This document shows positions 37,677-46,855 of a stretch of 51,880 bases of DNA, piece after piece. The translations under genes and the position numbers were made by a program. Position 1 is the stretch's first letter, and each line of letters opens with the position of its first letter. Origin of the DNA: a virus; the IMG/VR virus record IMGVR_UViG_3300044712_000960, positions 1 to 51,880 of that record; one strand, written 5' to 3'. Below the pieces are notes generated by a model. The model was not told the origin of the DNA, ran no database searches, and worked only from the letters and a program-made list of their open reading frames with translations.

Positions 37677-38765
37677 TTACGCTTCCGGTTCCGCCGCAAC
37701 GTAAAGGGTAAATACGCCCCAGTCGATTGCGGTGGCACCACCCTGGCCCCACTGGATCTTATCAATACCTCGGAGTTCCTGGAAGCCGACGCCGGCCTGG
37801 AAGCCGTAATCGTCTTCTTTCCTGATGGTCGATTTGGTCCGCTGCGCCCAGGCAACGCCCAGAGCCTGTGCGCCGCACAGGAAACATGGGGCAACGTCCA
37901 CCGCTGCACCCGCACCCACGTCGGCCAGGATCGGCATTTCTGGGATTTCCCGAACGATAACGCCGTCCCATTCGATGGAGTTGGGGCCGGAATACAGTGG
38001 ATTGTCCTTTGACCGCTCCAGGGCGGTGTCCCACTTGCCATTTGTCACCATCCAGTCGCGGAGATCGCGGAAGGCGAGTGACGGTACGAAAAGCACGAAT
38101 GTCTCCTGATCTTCCCCGTAGGAATAGGGGCGGATGCCGTCGCCATTGGCTGTTGCCGCCGTCTGTGCCATCCGTTTAGCAAGGGATATCACCGAACCGG
38201 TCAGCTTATCGTCGGTGTTGTTGATCATGGCCAGTGCCGCACTGTGATCGTCTGCCGCGTTGTTGGCCTTGGCCGCGCCGAACAGGACCCTATCATTATT
38301 GTCAGCCAGCCAGGCATCCTTCTGCACTTCGGTGGCGGAGCCATATACGACGCCGTTGATCTTGTGGAGCGCCGTGATTATGCCGTTGCGCAGGTAGCGC
38401 ATAGCAAGGTCCTTCAGGGCGATCTTGCCGGCATTGAGGATGTCGATGGGGGCCGCCTGCTCCTCCAGGTTATTGACGACTGTGGCGTCGCGTACCACGC
38501 CTATGGTGATCTTGTGGCCATCGTTGGGGAGGGCCTTTTCATTGCCGACCAGGGCCGTGGACCCATCATTGTAGGTTGTTGCGTCGAGGGCGCCCACCAG
38601 GTTGATGACAATGGCATCCCCTTTTTTCTTGGTGAGATTTTCCTTGATCTGTATGATTGCGTTTTCGTCCGTTCCCATGTAGCGTTTAAAGCGGTTGGCC
38701 CGGACGTACTCGGTGAAAAACTGGTCTTCCCATTGGACGACCCTTTCAGCTGCTGTGGTTCCCAT
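37677..38765 (-). CDS. Major capsid protein, N4 gp56/DUF4043 type
   Basis: The 362-residue product shows family features I recognise: an EYVRANRFKRYMGTDENAII start, LTKKKGDAIVINLVGAL, then NNLEEQAAPIDILNAGKIAL. Length is normal for the family. It follows the scaffold gene and precedes a strong hairpin, both usual for capsid genes. It would form the HK97-fold shell. Confidence 0.88.
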   Translation of the reverse strand: MGTTAAERVVQWEDQFFTEYVRANRFKRYMGTDENAIIQIKENLTKKKGDAIVINLVGALDATTYNDGSTALVGNEKALPNDGHKITIGVVRDATVVNNLEEQAAPIDILNAGKIALKDLAMRYLRNGIITALHKINGVVYGSATEVQKDAWLADNNDRVLFGAAKANNAADDHSAALAMINNTDDKLTGSVISLAKRMAQTAATANGDGIRPYSYGEDQETFVLFVPSLAFRDLRDWMVTNGKWDTALERSKDNPLYSGPNSIEWDGVIVREIPEMPILADVGAGAAVDVAPCFLCGAQALGVAWAQRTKSTIRKEDDYGFQAGVGFQELRGIDKIQWGQGGATAIDWGVFTLYVAAEPEA

Positions 38766-38819
38766 AATGTATCTCCTGGCGGGTAGTTATCCCGCAAAGG
38801 TTAGAGGTTGATTATCCTG

Positions 38820-39713
38820 TTATCCGGGTTTGCTTTTCAATATTGCCGACATCGGCGTAGGCCCGGAAAACCCTTTATTTTGCCTGCTGCCGACGCTGCG
38901 GACCTCGGAGAACCCGCCCCTTGAGAGCTTCGCCTTGATCAGCCTGTCGGCCTCCTCTTTCTTCGTTCTTTCTGGATCCCCGGAGGGATCTGATCCACCA
39001 TCATTTTCGAGGCTTGCCGCATATGCCGGCGCGAAGAGGTCAACCGCCTTCTTGAGCGCCACGTCACGCGATTCACCTTTCTGTATCCGTCCCGCCATGT
39101 AGGTGTTGATGTTTTCGTTCAGGGCGGCATTAGCCTGCGGATGGTCGGGTGACAGAAACGGGAAATCTTCATGCACTTTTTTGTAGGTCAACGAATAAGT
39201 CTCTTCAACCTTCTCCTGCTCCGTCATGGCCCGCTGTGTCTGTGCAAAAATGGACAGTTTTAGTTCATCCATGCGCTCTTCCAGATCATCAATCTTCTTT
39301 GCCGCAACCTCATCCTCGGGATCCAGAAGGGCATCTTTCATGGCTTCGCGATGCTGTTTCCGGAGCTCCTTCAGTTCCGCTTGAGGATCCTTTTTCTCTT
39401 CCTTCGCGACCTCGGTATGAGGTTGCGGGCTTTCGGCCAGACGTGCCCGTTCTTGTTCCAGGTGAGCTTCCTTCTGCCGGACCCTTTCCCTTTCCTTGGC
39501 GAGCGCGGCCTTTTCCGCTTTCAGTTGTTCCGGCGTAACCGTTACGGGGTCCTCATTCTCAGCGGCAGCGGCGGTCTGAGTCTTTTCCGCTTCACCCATT
39601 GCCTCATCCTGCGCCAGTTCAACGGCTGTTTCACCTTTGTGTGGTTCTTCAACTTCTTTCTCTTTAATCGCCTCAATTTCAGGCGGATTCAGAATGTCAT
39701 TCAATTCTTTCAT
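38820..39713 (-). CDS. Scaffolding protein
   Basis: The 297-residue product is acidic, Glu/Lys/Gln-rich and mostly helical with predicted coiled coils (about 60-180). A basic C-terminal tail (GFSEVRSVGSRQNKGFSG) would bind the capsid protein. It lies immediately upstream of the capsid gene. Confidence 0.75.
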   Translation of the reverse strand: MKELNDILNPPEIEAIKEKEVEEPHKGETAVELAQDEAMGEAEKTQTAAAAENEDPVTVTPEQLKAEKAALAKERERVRQKEAHLEQERARLAESPQPHTEVAKEEKKDPQAELKELRKQHREAMKDALLDPEDEVAAKKIDDLEERMDELKLSIFAQTQRAMTEQEKVEETYSLTYKKVHEDFPFLSPDHPQANAALNENINTYMAGRIQKGESRDVALKKAVDLFAPAYAASLENDGGSDPSGDPERTKKEEADRLIKAKLSRGGFSEVRSVGSRQNKGFSGPTPMSAILKSKPG

Positions 39714-39798
39714 GCTCTTTCTCCTTTTTTACGCGTCCCTTTGGTTTCCCCGGTGGACGACACCCGCCCGGTTATCGGCGGCGACCCTTGTGATATGT

Positions 39799-40173
39799 TT
39801 ACTGCTCCTGGATAGGAATCTCTACAGCGGCTGACGTTGCCCCGGAAAATACAATGCTAGAAACAACAGTGCCTACTCCTATCCTTGTTCCGATGCCGAT
39901 GGGTCCCTCATTGGCGTTGGCAGCCACGGGATAGCCTGTTCCGGTGCCGTTGATCTTATAGGTCACTGCCTTGGGCGGCTGAAACCTGATAACTTTCGTC
40001 CCGGCGGTCGGCGTATAGGTCACATCCGCCTTGGTGTGCGTCACAGATACGGCCCTGATCGGCGTGAATACATCCGGCATGGCGATTCCGGCGCCGTCAC
40101 GGTGGACATTGCCCGCATAGGCAAGCGTTGCTGCGACGAGCATCAATACTGCGATAATAATAAGTCTCTTCAT
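39799..40173 (-). CDS. Protein with signal peptide inside the head module
   Basis: The 124-residue product begins with a clear Sec-type signal (MKRLIIIAVLMLVAATLAYA). A small beta-rich domain follows that resembles phage decoration proteins (VTYKINGTGTGYPV, EGPIGIGTRIGVG). A secreted protein between portal and scaffold is unusual. It may be periplasmic in lysogens or infected cells, or the hydrophobic start may have another role. Confidence 0.6.
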   Translation of the reverse strand: MKRLIIIAVLMLVAATLAYAGNVHRDGAGIAMPDVFTPIRAVSVTHTKADVTYTPTAGTKVIRFQPPKAVTYKINGTGTGYPVAANANEGPIGIGTRIGVGTVVSSIVFSGATSAAVEIPIQEQ

Positions 40174-40197
40174 TTTGTTACCTCCTTGTTTGTATGG

Positions 40198-42249
40198 TTA
40201 CATCATTGGATTCGGTCTTACGCCGTCGTTTTCGGGTGTCTCAATCCCTGCGTCAACGCCCTCTGCCGGGCTCCTCGGCACCGCCGGAAATGCCGGGCTG
40301 GTATTGCGCCTGACATCCGGTACTAGGTTCGCGTTTTGAACCGTCGGCCCCTCAACGATGGGCGGCTTATTGGCGTCCTCGAACCCGCCGGATAAAAGCA
40401 GCTGATCCGCCAGGGGAGCGACCGGAGCGGCCCCGGCCAGCACCTGGGCTGCCTGCACTCCCGAATAGATCGCCGTGATGTTTTTGGCGACCGCTGCTGC
40501 CTTCCGGTCCAAAGCCGTCGCCTCGTCCAGCAGGATCTTCGCTTCCGCCGCCCGTTGCTGGAGCGCAATCTGCGCCTGGGCCTGCGGGTCTTCCCCCTGT
40601 TCTCCGCCACCCTTGAGCCGGTCCAGAAAACGCTTCTTGTTGCGCAGTGACGACGCCTCCACCAGCATCTCGAAAGCCAGGGGTTTCATGTTTTCCGGGA
40701 TCGCCGGGAAAATGTTCGTCAGCGCCTCGAACTGCTCCTGCATGGCGTTCACCACGTCCGGCACCTCAACCATGGTGAAATCAACATCGATCTCCGCGAT
40801 GTTGTTTCTGACGCCCACCTGTACATTCAGGCGCGGATCATCGGGGTTGACACCCTCGGGGATTTGCCCGCCGTTCTCCTTGGCCATCTGCTCTCCCAGC
40901 GTCATCGGGACATTCAGACCCACCCACCTCGGGCTCTCGCCATCGCCCGTGACCCTTACCCACCTTTCCGCCGTCCAGAACTGCCGGATCCGGTTCCACA
41001 CCGCCCGGCACACCTGGTTGTCGAACTGCGCTATCGCCTCGAATAGGGGCTTCAGTTCCGTGCTCGACCCCTGCTGCAACTTTCCGATGGCCTTGCCCGA
41101 CAGGTCCCGGGATTCCATCCCCGAAAGCGCCGCATGCACGCCCACCGAATCGATCTCCGCCTTCGCCTCCTGGAGAAGTTGGAACTGTGCGTTCGCCTGG
41201 TCCATCGTCGGCAGCACGCCGAACTCCTTGCCGTACTCGCCGTTCTGGAATTGGAGATGGCCGTCCGGCTTCGCCAGTTCATCCTTCAGTTTCAGAACGT
41301 CCTCGCTTGCACCTTTTGAACTGTAGGTCTGGCGCACGGAAACCAGGTGCAGGTGCTTGCTGGCCCGCTTATTGATCTCATCCTGGGTGTCCAGCCATGC
41401 TTTCACATAGCCGTAGCGGTTCCCCTCGCGGTCCACATGGGCGCTCTGCAGGATGATCGACCATTCCGGCACCCCCATGTCATCCACATAGGGCGATGGC
41501 TCCGGCTCAGACAGGAAGCCACCCCGCGTGAACTCACAGACATGAACCTCCCCACCCTGAAGGGTTTCCATCTTGACGATTCTGATCCTCTTGCGCTTCG
41601 CATCCGCCCACCGTATACGCGGCGCGTCGTCATAGGTGGAGGAAAGAGCGTTCTCCTTCGTCATGGTCGATAAAAGCGCCTCTGCGCCGTCAGCGTAGCG
41701 CTCCTTTGCCTGGTCGTAATCCATCCACGCCACCGCATAGCGGTAAAGCGTATCGGAAAAATCCTTTTCCCTGCTATGGGGGTCCCATCCCAGACGATCC
41801 CAGTGAAAGCGCCTGATACAGATATCGATCTCCTCCCCGCGCCCCGGCTTGCAGTAAACCTCAACGCCCCCGGCCCCCTCTATCAGCAGCTCCTCGAAAA
41901 CATCGCTCTTGATCTTCGGGAACTTGGTCCGGTCGTAAACGAATCGCACCGCGTCCGTCGCCGTCTCTGCCGCATGCTCATCGCCCGGGGTCCTTGGCGC
42001 AGCCTCCGGGTCAGTCCTGGTCTGGACCTCGATCCCCTTCAGAAAATCCACCTTCGGTTTGATCCGGTTGCGGGTAATCACCGGCTGGCGCTTTTTGCGC
42101 AGGGCCGCCGCCTCCCGCTCAGTCCACTGCTTGTGGTCATAGTAATCCCGGCACTTCTCGGATATATCGCGGGAATCCCGAGACAGGTCTTCCGCCTCGT
42201 CGAAATAGGCTATTGCTTGAGTGAGGGTAAGTTTTGCGGTATTTTGCAT
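40198..42249 (-). CDS. Portal protein, P22-like
   Basis: The 683-residue product has the sequence style of large podovirus portals: a DYYDHKQWTEREAAALRKKR-type early helix and an NRIKPKVDFLKGIEVQTRTD segment. A central wing/stem follows, then a Gln/Ala-rich C-terminal barrel-like helix. It forms the DNA channel at one capsid vertex. It lies downstream of the terminase pair. Confidence 0.85.
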   Translation of the reverse strand: MQNTAKLTLTQAIAYFDEAEDLSRDSRDISEKCRDYYDHKQWTEREAAALRKKRQPVITRNRIKPKVDFLKGIEVQTRTDPEAAPRTPGDEHAAETATDAVRFVYDRTKFPKIKSDVFEELLIEGAGGVEVYCKPGRGEEIDICIRRFHWDRLGWDPHSREKDFSDTLYRYAVAWMDYDQAKERYADGAEALLSTMTKENALSSTYDDAPRIRWADAKRKRIRIVKMETLQGGEVHVCEFTRGGFLSEPEPSPYVDDMGVPEWSIILQSAHVDREGNRYGYVKAWLDTQDEINKRASKHLHLVSVRQTYSSKGASEDVLKLKDELAKPDGHLQFQNGEYGKEFGVLPTMDQANAQFQLLQEAKAEIDSVGVHAALSGMESRDLSGKAIGKLQQGSSTELKPLFEAIAQFDNQVCRAVWNRIRQFWTAERWVRVTGDGESPRWVGLNVPMTLGEQMAKENGGQIPEGVNPDDPRLNVQVGVRNNIAEIDVDFTMVEVPDVVNAMQEQFEALTNIFPAIPENMKPLAFEMLVEASSLRNKKRFLDRLKGGGEQGEDPQAQAQIALQQRAAEAKILLDEATALDRKAAAVAKNITAIYSGVQAAQVLAGAAPVAPLADQLLLSGGFEDANKPPIVEGPTVQNANLVPDVRRNTSPAFPAVPRSPAEGVDAGIETPENDGVRPNPMM

Positions 42250-42370
42250 CTGCGGGTGTCTCCTGTTTGACTCTCCCGGCTTTGCGGTGCCCTGCCCGTT
42301 GCAGGAAACCGTGCCACAAATCGCCCCGTTTCAGCCTGGTGAACAAGGGGCCTTTCCTAACGGGAACTCT
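42250..42370. other. Short gap between terminase and portal
   Basis: There is no supported gene in these 121 bp. A basic 69-codon frame (42137-42346) overlaps the portal start but lacks a convincing start signal. Confidence 0.4.
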
Positions 42371-43765
42371 TTACGCCGTCTTCCAATCGTCATCGCCAAA
42401 ATCATCCGACACGGAATAATATTCAACGGCCTTCTTCTTCACTGGTGCAGGCGCAATCCATGGCCTCGACATGCAGGCGTAGCGTATTTCATCCACCGCA
42501 TGGTCCTCGCCATCCGTATCGATATCCTCGATATTGTGCTTGTCGTGCTGCTGGAGCGGCAGAGTGCGGATGGAATCCACACAGGTGTTGAAAAAATAGA
42601 TCATCGGCCTGCCGTCAACGCCTATGAGACGGCTGTTCAACTGCTGCCAGCCCGGTTTGCGCTTGTTATCAGCCGGTCTCCATACAAGCGGCATCATTGC
42701 TGACGCGATGGACGGCCCACCGTCCTCCTGGAAAATCGCCGGGTCCGACACTCCGTAGGCTATTTTCTCCCCGGCTTCCCGCTTCCTGATCCCCGCGCCC
42801 ACCGCCTCGGCCGCCATCTTGATCCCCGTGTTGGGGTTTTTGTCACTCTCCTTACCGTACCATTCCCGGTAACGGATGATCGCGCCCCTGGGGAACTGCG
42901 GTAGATCGCCGTCCGAAACCGCCCACCAGCCCACCGAAAACGGCCGGGCCGATCCCCAGTCGAACGAACGAAAACGGGTCCACCGCTCAGGGAGCTCCAC
43001 CGGCTGAACCACATGAAGCCTGCCATTCCATGCCGAGAAAAACGCGCCGGCCACGATATCCCAATCCCCGTACAGCCACGCCCGGCGCAGAACGTCATTG
43101 CCCGAGGTAGCCGCCAGGATGCGACTGCGGTACGTCGGGTCTTTTGCGAGGAGAATCTGGTTATCGGAAAGTTTCGAGGGGATAAACATGCGGGTAAATC
43201 CGGTATCCGGGTCTTTGAACGGCGTGAATGGCGGCACCGGATCGATATAGCGGGTCTTCACCCACCCATGGCCGACGCCGCCGGGGTTGCCGGTGGAGCG
43301 CACCGAGCACGGAACGCCGTATGCTGATCTTAGACACGAAAACATTTTTAGGAGCCCGTCCGGTGTTGCATACTCTGTAACCTCGTCAAAACTGATATGG
43401 GAATACTGGTGACCATGATACCTGCCGTAATCGTTCTCATGCTCGATATACCTCATCTTCACCGTTGCGCCGTTGCGCCAGTACCAGCAGTTGGAGTAGG
43501 GAAAATCCTTTGAGGCGTTTGTTTTGTAGATTGCTCCTGACGCCGGAAAAATCTCCGTCGCCCTCATCTGCAACTCTTCCAGTTCGGTGTAGGTCTTGCG
43601 GAACATGATCCCGGCTGATTTGCCTTCGTACCTGAGAGCCGCGTCCTCCTGGTATCCGAGCTGCAAATCCGATTTACCGCCGCCACGCTCGCCGCCGTAA
43701 AACAACTCCTCGCACCAGTCAGCCTCAATCGCGGCCAGTTGCGGTCCCGGCTGCGGAATCCACAC
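42371..43765 (-). CDS. Terminase large subunit
   Basis: The 464-residue packaging motor has a Walker A (GGERGGGKS, residues 24-32) and a Walker B (HISFDEVTEY, near 130). A C-terminal RNase H-type nuclease has Asp residues in FDWGSARPFS and GVSDPAIF. It pumps and cuts DNA with the small subunit. GTG 43765 overlaps the small subunit by 41 bp. Confidence 0.92.
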   Translation of the reverse strand: MWIPQPGPQLAAIEADWCEELFYGGERGGGKSDLQLGYQEDAALRYEGKSAGIMFRKTYTELEELQMRATEIFPASGAIYKTNASKDFPYSNCWYWRNGATVKMRYIEHENDYGRYHGHQYSHISFDEVTEYATPDGLLKMFSCLRSAYGVPCSVRSTGNPGGVGHGWVKTRYIDPVPPFTPFKDPDTGFTRMFIPSKLSDNQILLAKDPTYRSRILAATSGNDVLRRAWLYGDWDIVAGAFFSAWNGRLHVVQPVELPERWTRFRSFDWGSARPFSVGWWAVSDGDLPQFPRGAIIRYREWYGKESDKNPNTGIKMAAEAVGAGIRKREAGEKIAYGVSDPAIFQEDGGPSIASAMMPLVWRPADNKRKPGWQQLNSRLIGVDGRPMIYFFNTCVDSIRTLPLQQHDKHNIEDIDTDGEDHAVDEIRYACMSRPWIAPAPVKKKAVEYYSVSDDFGDDDWKTA

Positions 43766-44387
43766 CGTTACTCACCTCATGGCCACCGATCCCATGGATA
43801 GCCAGCCATTCTTCCCTGGAGAGTTGAGGTCTGGCCGACGTCTCAACCGCCACCGGCCCCCCATCCTTCCCGGTTAATGCCAGATTATCCTTGTGCATCC
43901 CGCCGATCTTTGCCAGTTCAACCGCCGATTGATGCCTTGTCGGAATCTTCAGGAGCGTCCTGACCCCATCTTTCGAGGATACCTGTTCAAACTCCAGTAT
44001 TGACGCCTCTTCTTCGGTCCATTCCTCTAGGGGCTTACATCTGCCGTCACTCAGGAGTTTACGCCGGTCGATGGACATTACCGATTCGTGGTAACCAAGG
44101 ACCCTCGCTTCCAGCCTGCGTTTCCACTCCGCCTGAATCTCCCGAACACGTTGACGCACGTCAACATTAGTCAACAGCCGCGACGCCGCTTTTCTGGCTG
44201 ATATTTCAGACACTTGCGGGTATGCAACGAGATAGGCCTGTGTTGCGTTACAGCAGCCACGCAACACGAACTCCTGGCAAAACCTCTCCTGTTGAGGCTT
44301 CAGAACGATGGTCTCATATCCCATCTCCTCCGCCATCCCTGGAAGAACATCTTGACCAGGCATCATATTTCTCGCTGCATCACCCAC
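43725..44387 (-). CDS. Terminase small subunit
   Basis: The 220-residue product has a helix-turn-helix region (QQERFCQEFVLRGCCNATQA, then PQVSEISARKAASRLL; about residues 28-80) typical of small terminase (Terminase_2-like). An oligomerisation helix follows. GTG 44387 is chosen because AGGGG lies eight bases upstream. ATG 44366 is an alternative. It lies just downstream of the terminator module at 44405-44482, so late transcription must start here or read through. Confidence 0.75.
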   Translation of the reverse strand: MGDAARNMMPGQDVLPGMAEEMGYETIVLKPQQERFCQEFVLRGCCNATQAYLVAYPQVSEISARKAASRLLTNVDVRQRVREIQAEWKRRLEARVLGYHESVMSIDRRKLLSDGRCKPLEEWTEEEASILEFEQVSSKDGVRTLLKIPTRHQSAVELAKIGGMHKDNLALTGKDGGPVAVETSARPQLSREEWLAIHGIGGHEVSNGVDSAAGTATGRD

Positions 44388-44404
44388 GATATTAACCCCT
44401 GAAA

Positions 44405-44482
44405 CGAAAAAACCCCGCGCCAATAGCCGGTGATGGTTAATCACTCGACTTTCGACGCGGGGTTCAATTACCCTCGAGAGGG
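44405..44482 (-). terminator. Hairpin-terminator module, copy B
   Basis: On the minus strand a perfect CCCTC-TC-GAGGG hairpin (44471-44482) and a GTAATTGAA linker precede a 9-bp stem CGCGGGGTT/AACCCCGCG closing a nested GTGAT/ATCAC hairpin. A six-T tract follows. Same design as 11440-11503. It ends the early operon just before the terminase genes. Confidence 0.75.
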
Positions 44483-44540
44483 GATGAAAGTACCGCTGCT
44501 TTTTATTTTCTCAGGCAAATATCACGAAAACAATCACCTG

Positions 44541-44783
44541 TCAACTATATTTTTTCTCGATCCATATCCCTACTACTCTGGCGCTCTTGATTTTTACTCT
44601 GACAACCCCGAACGGAAAATCATCCAATAAACCGATATCCGCCATGCATGCAGTCAACTGCGGCGAGCCCGACGCCTGTGAATTGGCGATATCTAGGGCT
44701 ATTTCCCCAGTCCGGATATGCCGCAGCAATCCGGCATCGGCCATACACTCAGTCAATCTTCCGAAATCGTATTTTCTGGACAT
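44541..44783 (-). CDS. Early protein with duplicated CMADxGLL motif
   Basis: The 80-residue product has two similar segments, LTECMADAGLLRHIRTGEI and LTACMADIGLLDDFPFGVV, suggesting an internal duplication. GGGGGGTGG precedes ATG 44783. It is the last gene before the early terminator. Unknown function. Confidence 0.6.
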   Translation of the reverse strand: MSRKYDFGRLTECMADAGLLRHIRTGEIALDIANSQASGSPQLTACMADIGLLDDFPFGVVRVKIKSARVVGIWIEKKYS

Positions 44784-44853
44784 GCCACCCCCCTTCATAC
44801 GGTCAATTTTGTGCCAAATTCACAGATCAAAAATCAAAAATCTTCTGCAACCT

Positions 44854-45498
44854 TCATCCGACCCCCGAATTTACCGGAGGGAAAGGCAAAACCGTAGAGG
44901 GTTCGCGGGTTTTGACTAGCCCCTGTTTTTCATCTTCCCCACGATTTTCAAGGTTTTGACGTTTATCCACAAGCCTCTTTTGCGCCTCCATCAAGGATTT
45001 ATCGGGTGTTTCGGTCGAGTTATCAACTTTTCCACAGGCATCTACTAGCTTTTCTTCTCTAAAGCAAGACGTAGTATCTACATCCTCCGTACTAACTACA
45101 TTCCCTTCCTTTAGACTCCCTTCCGGGGGTGAGCCGTCGCCGATGCCTCGTCGAATGCTCGCCGAATACTCGTCGAATTTTGGATGTTTGAATGAGGGCT
45201 TCTCAACCTTTTGATGTTTACTCCATCCCGTAACATGCCAATATTTCTTGCCTTCCGCTGAATATTCGGCAACAAGTCCCTGGCATATCAACTCCTCCAT
45301 CCATCCGGAAATTTCCTCGACTGTAAACAGGTCGCCTGGAAAAATTTCCATCTTCAGTGTCCGAGGGTTCGCCGAATGGTTGCCGCCGTCGTCACAGAAA
45401 TTCCATAATCCGACGAACAGTAGCCGAGCGGTCGGCGAGCATTCGACGATTTGTACAGAGGTCCAAAACTCCGGCTTGATCGTGCGTATTCGTGACAT
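44854..45498 (-). CDS. Phage replication initiator / replisome organiser-like
   Basis: The 214-residue product begins MSRIRTIKPEFWTSVQIVEC with a winged-helix N-terminal domain (about 1-110, including ATGLW-like LLFVGLWNFCDDGGN). This is characteristic of phage replisome organiser proteins. A disordered tail follows. No helicase, loader or polymerase gene is visible, so the phage must recruit host enzymes. It is in the early operon after intI. Confidence 0.7.
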   Translation of the reverse strand: MSRIRTIKPEFWTSVQIVECSPTARLLFVGLWNFCDDGGNHSANPRTLKMEIFPGDLFTVEEISGWMEELICQGLVAEYSAEGKKYWHVTGWSKHQKVEKPSFKHPKFDEYSASIRRGIGDGSPPEGSLKEGNVVSTEDVDTTSCFREEKLVDACGKVDNSTETPDKSLMEAQKRLVDKRQNLENRGEDEKQGLVKTREPSTVLPFPPVNSGVG

Positions 45499-45686
45499 TA
45501 AATTCCCTTTAATGGGTACATAGATTTCAGTTTATCGTTGATAATATCGATCAGATCTCCGGCCTTGCGCATATCCTCGATCGGGAATGCCTCCAGGCGA
45601 TAGACATCCACAACCCGGTTGATGTGGTCTATCAGGTTACAGAGCTTCGTGTGTCGGGCTTTGCCTCGTTCCTCCGTCTCCAGCAC
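45498..45686 (-). CDS. Small helical early protein
   Basis: The 62-residue product (about KLCNLIDHINRVVDVYRLE) is helical. Its GTG start region lies in a dispersed 'CTCCGCGTGAG' repeat (45674-45703), so the first residues are repeat-derived. It overlaps the next start. Unknown function. Confidence 0.5.
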   Translation of the reverse strand: MLETEERGKARHTKLCNLIDHINRVVDVYRLEAFPIEDMRKAGDLIDIINDKLKSMYPLKGI

Positions 45687-45703
45687 CGTCTCCGCGTGAG
45701 AAA
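45674..45703. repeat. 'CTCCGCGTGAG' dispersed repeat, copy 3
   Basis: CTCCGTCTCCAGCACCGTCTCCGCGTGAG sits across the 5' end of the 45498-45686 gene. Confidence 0.55.
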
Positions 45704-45707
45704 AATG

Positions 45708-45854
45708 TCAATATGTCACACACGCGGTCAAAAACGCCGCGGCCAGCCAATACCCGATATGCCGCCAATCAGTCCAGTCATGATAGGCGTACCCGGCCGC
45801 AGCTAGGATATCCATGGCAATCAACAATGTAGGAAACAGTTTGGTCGATAGCAT
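45708..45854 (-). CDS. Small two-TM protein coupled to the integron integrase
   Basis: The 48-residue product begins MLSTKLFPTLLIAMDILAAA and ends GYWLAAAFLTACVTY, two hydrophobic helices with a Trp/His-rich loop. Its ATG overlaps the intI stop (TGATG at 45856-45852), so translation is probably coupled. The role of a membrane protein next to an integron integrase is unknown. Confidence 0.6.
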   Translation of the reverse strand: MLSTKLFPTLLIAMDILAAAGYAYHDWTDWRHIGYWLAAAFLTACVTY

Positions 45855-46855
45855 CAGGCCGCCTTTTTCAGAGTATCCAATGGACTGGGCACATCGGATT
45901 GCTGTCTTATGCAGTGGAGATAGATCATGGTGGTTTTCGGACTGCTATGGCCGAGCAAACGCTGCAGGCGGATGATGGCGACCTCCTGGGCGCTTCCGGC
46001 GCTCTCCAGCCAGTGAGTGGCGAAAGAGTGCCTGAACGTATGGCATCCCGCCTTCTTGGTGATCCCGGCGGCGCGGATAGCCCGGCCGATGCGTTTCTGC
46101 ACCGCAGTATCGTGGATATGGTACAGTTTCCCAACCCACCGTGGATCCACATAATGGGTATCCCGCTGCCTGACCGGCTCTCCTGCCGGAAAAACCCAGA
46201 ACCAGCCCCATTCATAGGGCGCGGCAGGATATTTTCTGTCCAGCCTGTCGGGCATGGAAACCGGCGTCCGTTGCCGGGCATAGCGATCATATTCGGGACG
46301 CAGGCGACGCAGATGTTTTGAAAGCGGTTCAACCAGGCTGTCAGGAAGGGGAACTATCCTATCCTTGTTTCCCTTTGCCTGGCGGACCGATACCTGCCGC
46401 CTGTCCAGATCGATATCCTTCACCCGCAAGGCGCACACCTCGCCGAGTCGCAGTCCGCAACCATACATAAGCGCACCCCACAACCATCCGAGGCCATCGA
46501 GCTGATCGAGCACGGCTTGGGCCTCTTCGCGGAAAAAGACAGCGGGAATGTAGTGATATTTCGTGGCGCGGGTAAACTCGGATATGTCGCCCAGATCAAT
46601 ATGGAGAGCACGCTTATAGAGGTAAACAACGGCACATAACGCCTGTTTCTGTGTGCTTGCGGAGACGTGCTCTTTCGCGGCCAAGCGGGTAAGAAATGCA
46701 ATGACATTATCTTCCCGAGAGCGCCCCGCCGGCTGGACATGGAGGAATGCAATGAAATTTGAAGCCCAGGCAAGATAAACTTTGATGGTTTTGCGGCTTT
46801 TGTACTGCAACATCATGGATTCTTTCATCATCCTCAGAGCTTCATTAGCAAGCAT
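45854..46855 (-). CDS. intI: Integron integrase (IntI-type tyrosine recombinase)
   Basis: The 333-residue recombinase has the catalytic set R136, K161/K164, H272-x2-R275, H303 and Y312 (GLRLGE, KGNKDR, CHTFRHSFAT, LLGHSS...IY). The family-specific IntI insert is clear at about 201-223 (MPDRLDRKYP, EWGWFWVFPA), and the C-terminus SPLDTL also matches. These features separate it from XerC/D and ordinary phage integrases. It should recombine attI with folded single-stranded attC sites. A ~10-residue insertion before LLGHSS is unusual. AAAGGAGG precedes the ATG. It lies directly beside an attI-like region and five cassettes. Confidence 0.93.
   Translation of the reverse strand: MLANEALRMMKESMMLQYKSRKTIKVYLAWASNFIAFLHVQPAGRSREDNVIAFLTRLAAKEHVSASTQKQALCAVVYLYKRALHIDLGDISEFTRATKYHYIPAVFFREEAQAVLDQLDGLGWLWGALMYGCGLRLGEVCALRVKDIDLDRRQVSVRQAKGNKDRIVPLPDSLVEPLSKHLRRLRPEYDRYARQRTPVSMPDRLDRKYPAAPYEWGWFWVFPAGEPVRQRDTHYVDPRWVGKLYHIHDTAVQKRIGRAIRAAGITKKAGCHTFRHSFATHWLESAGSAQEVAIIRLQRLLGHSSPKTTMIYLHCIRQQSDVPSPLDTLKKAA

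Noticed and set aside
42137-42346. 69-codon basic frame between terminase and portal
   Set aside because: Overlaps the portal start, lacks a ribosome site and has non-protein-like composition.
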